DNA from: RGIG9379 sp031553005
GTDB taxonomy: Bacteria; Bacteroidota; Bacteroidia; Bacteroidales; Paludibacteraceae
Length of the DNA: 64,000 nt
Assembly: GCA_031553005.1 (NCBI GenBank)
Contig: JAVBMA010000010.1
Coordinates: 116,887-180,886, forward strand
Direction: 5' to 3'
The position numbers were made by a program, and so were the translations under genes. Positions 62,138 to 64,000 of this stretch are shown here, in pieces. Every line of letters begins with the position of its first letter. The stretch's first letter is position 1. A model generated the notes under the pieces. That model worked only from the letters and a program-made list of their open reading frames with translations, was not told the origin of the DNA and made no database searches.

Positions 62138-63526
62138 ATGAGAAAAATATTTGCATCTACTTTCGGCATCTTTGTAGCCATGAGCACTTTTGCACAGCTA
62201 TATATACCAGTAACCAATATCACATACACAGGCACTACAACATTGACATCACCAATACCTAGTTCTTGTAATACAGGGGGTGTGAGAGCGGCATCTGTAA
62301 ACTATACGATAACGCCAAGCAATGCAACCAACCAACAGGTTGTTTGGACTATGGTTGATGCTGGTACAACTGGTGCAAGTATAAAGGGTAGTATGTTCAA
62401 TTACAAAACAATAGGAGTTGCAACAATACGAGCGACCATTATAAATGGAGCAAGTCCAACAACAAACTATACGCAAGACTTTAATATAACGGTAGAATTC
62501 GGAGCTGTAACTGATATTAGAGATGTACCTACAACAATAGCAGCAGGTTTTCCTTTAAAACTTACACCAAGAGTAATAGGCGAATTTACACCAAGCAAAT
62601 GTGTAATTTGGAGTATAGTAGATGCTGGTACAACAGGTGCAAGCATTAGCGATTATAATATGCTTAACACTACAAGTACAGGAAGTGTAGTAGTGAGGGC
62701 AACCATTGAAAACGGAGCAAGCCCAACAACAGATTATACGCAGGACTTTACTATTGAGGTAACGCCATTTATTCCTGTAACTAATATTTCAAATATACCA
62801 CTAACAGTGGATCAAGCTCCAGCTTCATTTAATCTTTCAATAAATTATCCAAACCCGGATTTTCCTGATGGAGCTGTAATAACACCAAGTAACGCAACAA
62901 ACCAGATTATTTCTTGGAGTATAATAGATGAAGGTACAACCAATGCAAAGATAAGTAGTGGCTCTTCGGGTTCAAGCATCTCTATTGGAAATGCCGGAGA
63001 TTTAAAAATAAGGGCAACTATTATAAATGGTGCAAGCACTACAACAAACTATACGCAGGATTTTGATATAAAAATAATAGGGCCAATAGTTATTCCAGTA
63101 ACCAATATCTCAGGTATACCTGCAACAATGAACACCTTGAGTTATACTCCACTTGCAGGTGTCATAACGCCCGATAACGCAACAAATCAATTTATTGAAT
63201 GGAGTATAGTAAATACTACGGGTACAGTTGCTGCAAAGTTACAGCCTCAAGGTCTATTTAATAGTTATCTTCTTGTTGAAGGCGTAGGCACAGTAACAAT
63301 AAATGCAAGTGTTTACAAAGGTCTAAGCGAAACAACAAACTATACACAGGACTTTACTATTATGGTAATCGATAACACTATTGCTACGAGTGTCAACGAA
63401 GTGGAAATCACAAAAAATCCTGTGGCATTTTATAATACAATGGGGACAAAATTAACAAAAAAACCTATAAATGGTTTGTATATAGTAATATATGATGACG
63501 GTACGGTTGAAAAGAAAATGAAATGA
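62138..63526 (+). CDS. Exported Ig-like repeat protein, probable T9SS cargo
   Basis: A 462-residue protein with a signal peptide MRKIFASTFGIFVAMSTFAQ. Four degenerate repeats of about 90-100 residues follow, each with W-x-hydrophobic-VDAGTTGASI and RATI-x-NGAS-x-TTNYTQDF; the strand pattern is like bacterial Ig-like or adhesin repeats. The C-terminus (YNTMGTKLTKKPINGLYIV, DGTVEKKMK) resembles a short T9SS type A tail. A surface or matrix role is inferred. It ends with the palindrome and terminator below. Confidence 0.72.
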   Translation: MRKIFASTFGIFVAMSTFAQLYIPVTNITYTGTTTLTSPIPSSCNTGGVRAASVNYTITPSNATNQQVVWTMVDAGTTGASIKGSMFNYKTIGVATIRATIINGASPTTNYTQDFNITVEFGAVTDIRDVPTTIAAGFPLKLTPRVIGEFTPSKCVIWSIVDAGTTGASISDYNMLNTTSTGSVVVRATIENGASPTTDYTQDFTIEVTPFIPVTNISNIPLTVDQAPASFNLSINYPNPDFPDGAVITPSNATNQIISWSIIDEGTTNAKISSGSSGSSISIGNAGDLKIRATIINGASTTTNYTQDFDIKIIGPIVIPVTNISGIPATMNTLSYTPLAGVITPDNATNQFIEWSIVNTTGTVAAKLQPQGLFNSYLLVEGVGTVTINASVYKGLSETTNYTQDFTIMVIDNTIATSVNEVEITKNPVAFYNTMGTKLTKKPINGLYIVIYDDGTVEKKMK

Positions 63527-63579
63527 CAACAATGTAAATGGTAAAGGTAAAAGCGTCCTGTTTGGCTTCAGTGAATTTC

Positions 63580-63616
63580 GTAGAGTCGCAGCATACTTCA
63601 CGTTATGCAGCTCTAC
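63580..63616. repeat. GTAGAG palindrome, degenerate copy 3
   Basis: gtagag-tcgcagcatac and gttatgcag-ctctac form an imperfect inverted repeat of the same style as 50290-50319, sharing the GTAGAG/CTCTAC ends. Confidence 0.5.
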
Positions 63617-63656
63617 AATGAACAACGACAATTCTACCCCTCTGACGGATATAACA

Positions 63657-63688
63657 AAGCCCTCCTACAAATAATTGCAGGAGGGCTT
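63657..63688 (+). terminator. Terminator after the Ig-like repeat gene
   Basis: A perfect 10-bp stem (63657-63666 with 63679-63688) of high GC is followed by aattgtttatt. It lies 130 bases after the stop. Confidence 0.65.
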
Positions 63689-64000
63689 AATTGTTTATTA
63701 CAATACAATATAATTTGCCTGGAGTAATTTGAAATTTTGTTCGAAATTAGGCGTAAAAATATTTTTTTTGATACATTCGGTATTTCAGGCAGTTTCCAAA
63801 ATCTTTGGTCGCAGCAGATATATATCCTTAGCTATTCAGAAGGAGTTGTACTTAGTAGTGTTCGGAAGATTTTTATAGGTTAATTTTATTAAGAAAGAAA
63901 TCCTCTTTTTCATCAATAATTCAAGAAAAAATTACAGAACAAAACAGATACATTTGTTCACAAACCATGCTCTTTTTCATGACGATTGTTACTAAAATAA
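63689..64000. other. Right edge of the window
   Basis: Beyond the terminator I see no supportable gene to the end of the window; a promoter or gene start may lie further right. Confidence 0.4.

Overview
The window reads as a Bacteroidota (Bacteroidales-like) chromosome. The evidence is two proteins with type IX secretion (T9SS) sorting tails and a PorP/SprF partner, a Ser-type sulfatase beside its anaerobic maturase, the rpsU-xerC-hpf order, an IntDOT-like integrase, and promoters of the TTTG...TAnnTTTG type. I cannot name a genus. The presence of T9SS genes argues against Bacteroides itself.

Layout. (1) 1-8.2 kb: the end of an integrative/conjugative element (ICE), with a very large helicase carrying a MutS-I-like domain, a PAPS-reductase-like protein, two excisionase-type HTH proteins and a tyrosine recombinase. 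(2) 8.2-28.3 kb: an AT-rich accessory island. It holds a T9SS-exported protein, a TIR/TIR/SLOG/TIR-like/ThsB operon, a sigma-like/ImmA-IrrE module with a 44-residue protein upstream, and a Thoeris core (ThsA with ThsB) continuing into Nmad1, another TIR and Nmad2. Convergent to that runs an operon AbiEi-AbiEii-TIR-DNA base hypermodification protein-thymidylate-synthase-like enzyme. A mobilisation-gene remnant and a HipBST toxin-antitoxin locus with a decayed second copy follow. (3) 28.3-32.1 kb: sulfatase and its maturase. (4) 32.9-45.1 kb: a 3661-residue surface protein with a T9SS type B tail and its SprF-like partner. (5) 45.3-64 kb: mostly housekeeping and secreted enzymes (hpf, xerC, rpsU, aminopeptidase P, a thioredoxin-like lipid/periplasm protein, gamma-carbonic anhydrase, CE2 esterase, rRNA pseudouridine synthase, higBA, nadK, fmt, panB, mtgA, GH5, an exported superoxide dismutase), several short palindromic repeats and a MITE-like element.

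The most unusual part is 10.4-24.3 kb. Seven genes encode TIR or TIR-like domains, every one keeping the W-x-x-x-E type catalytic glutamate region. Only one SIR2-SLOG effector (ThsA) is present, and the cluster is interleaved with proteins of the DNA base hypermodification world (TS-like enzyme, HMUDK/aGPT-Pplase2-like protein, Nmad1, Nmad2). Two of the TIR proteins are about two-thirds identical and lie in inverted orientation at the edges of the cluster. My inference is that this is an expanded Thoeris-type defence locus tied to modified nucleotides or modified DNA; that link is not shown by sequence alone.
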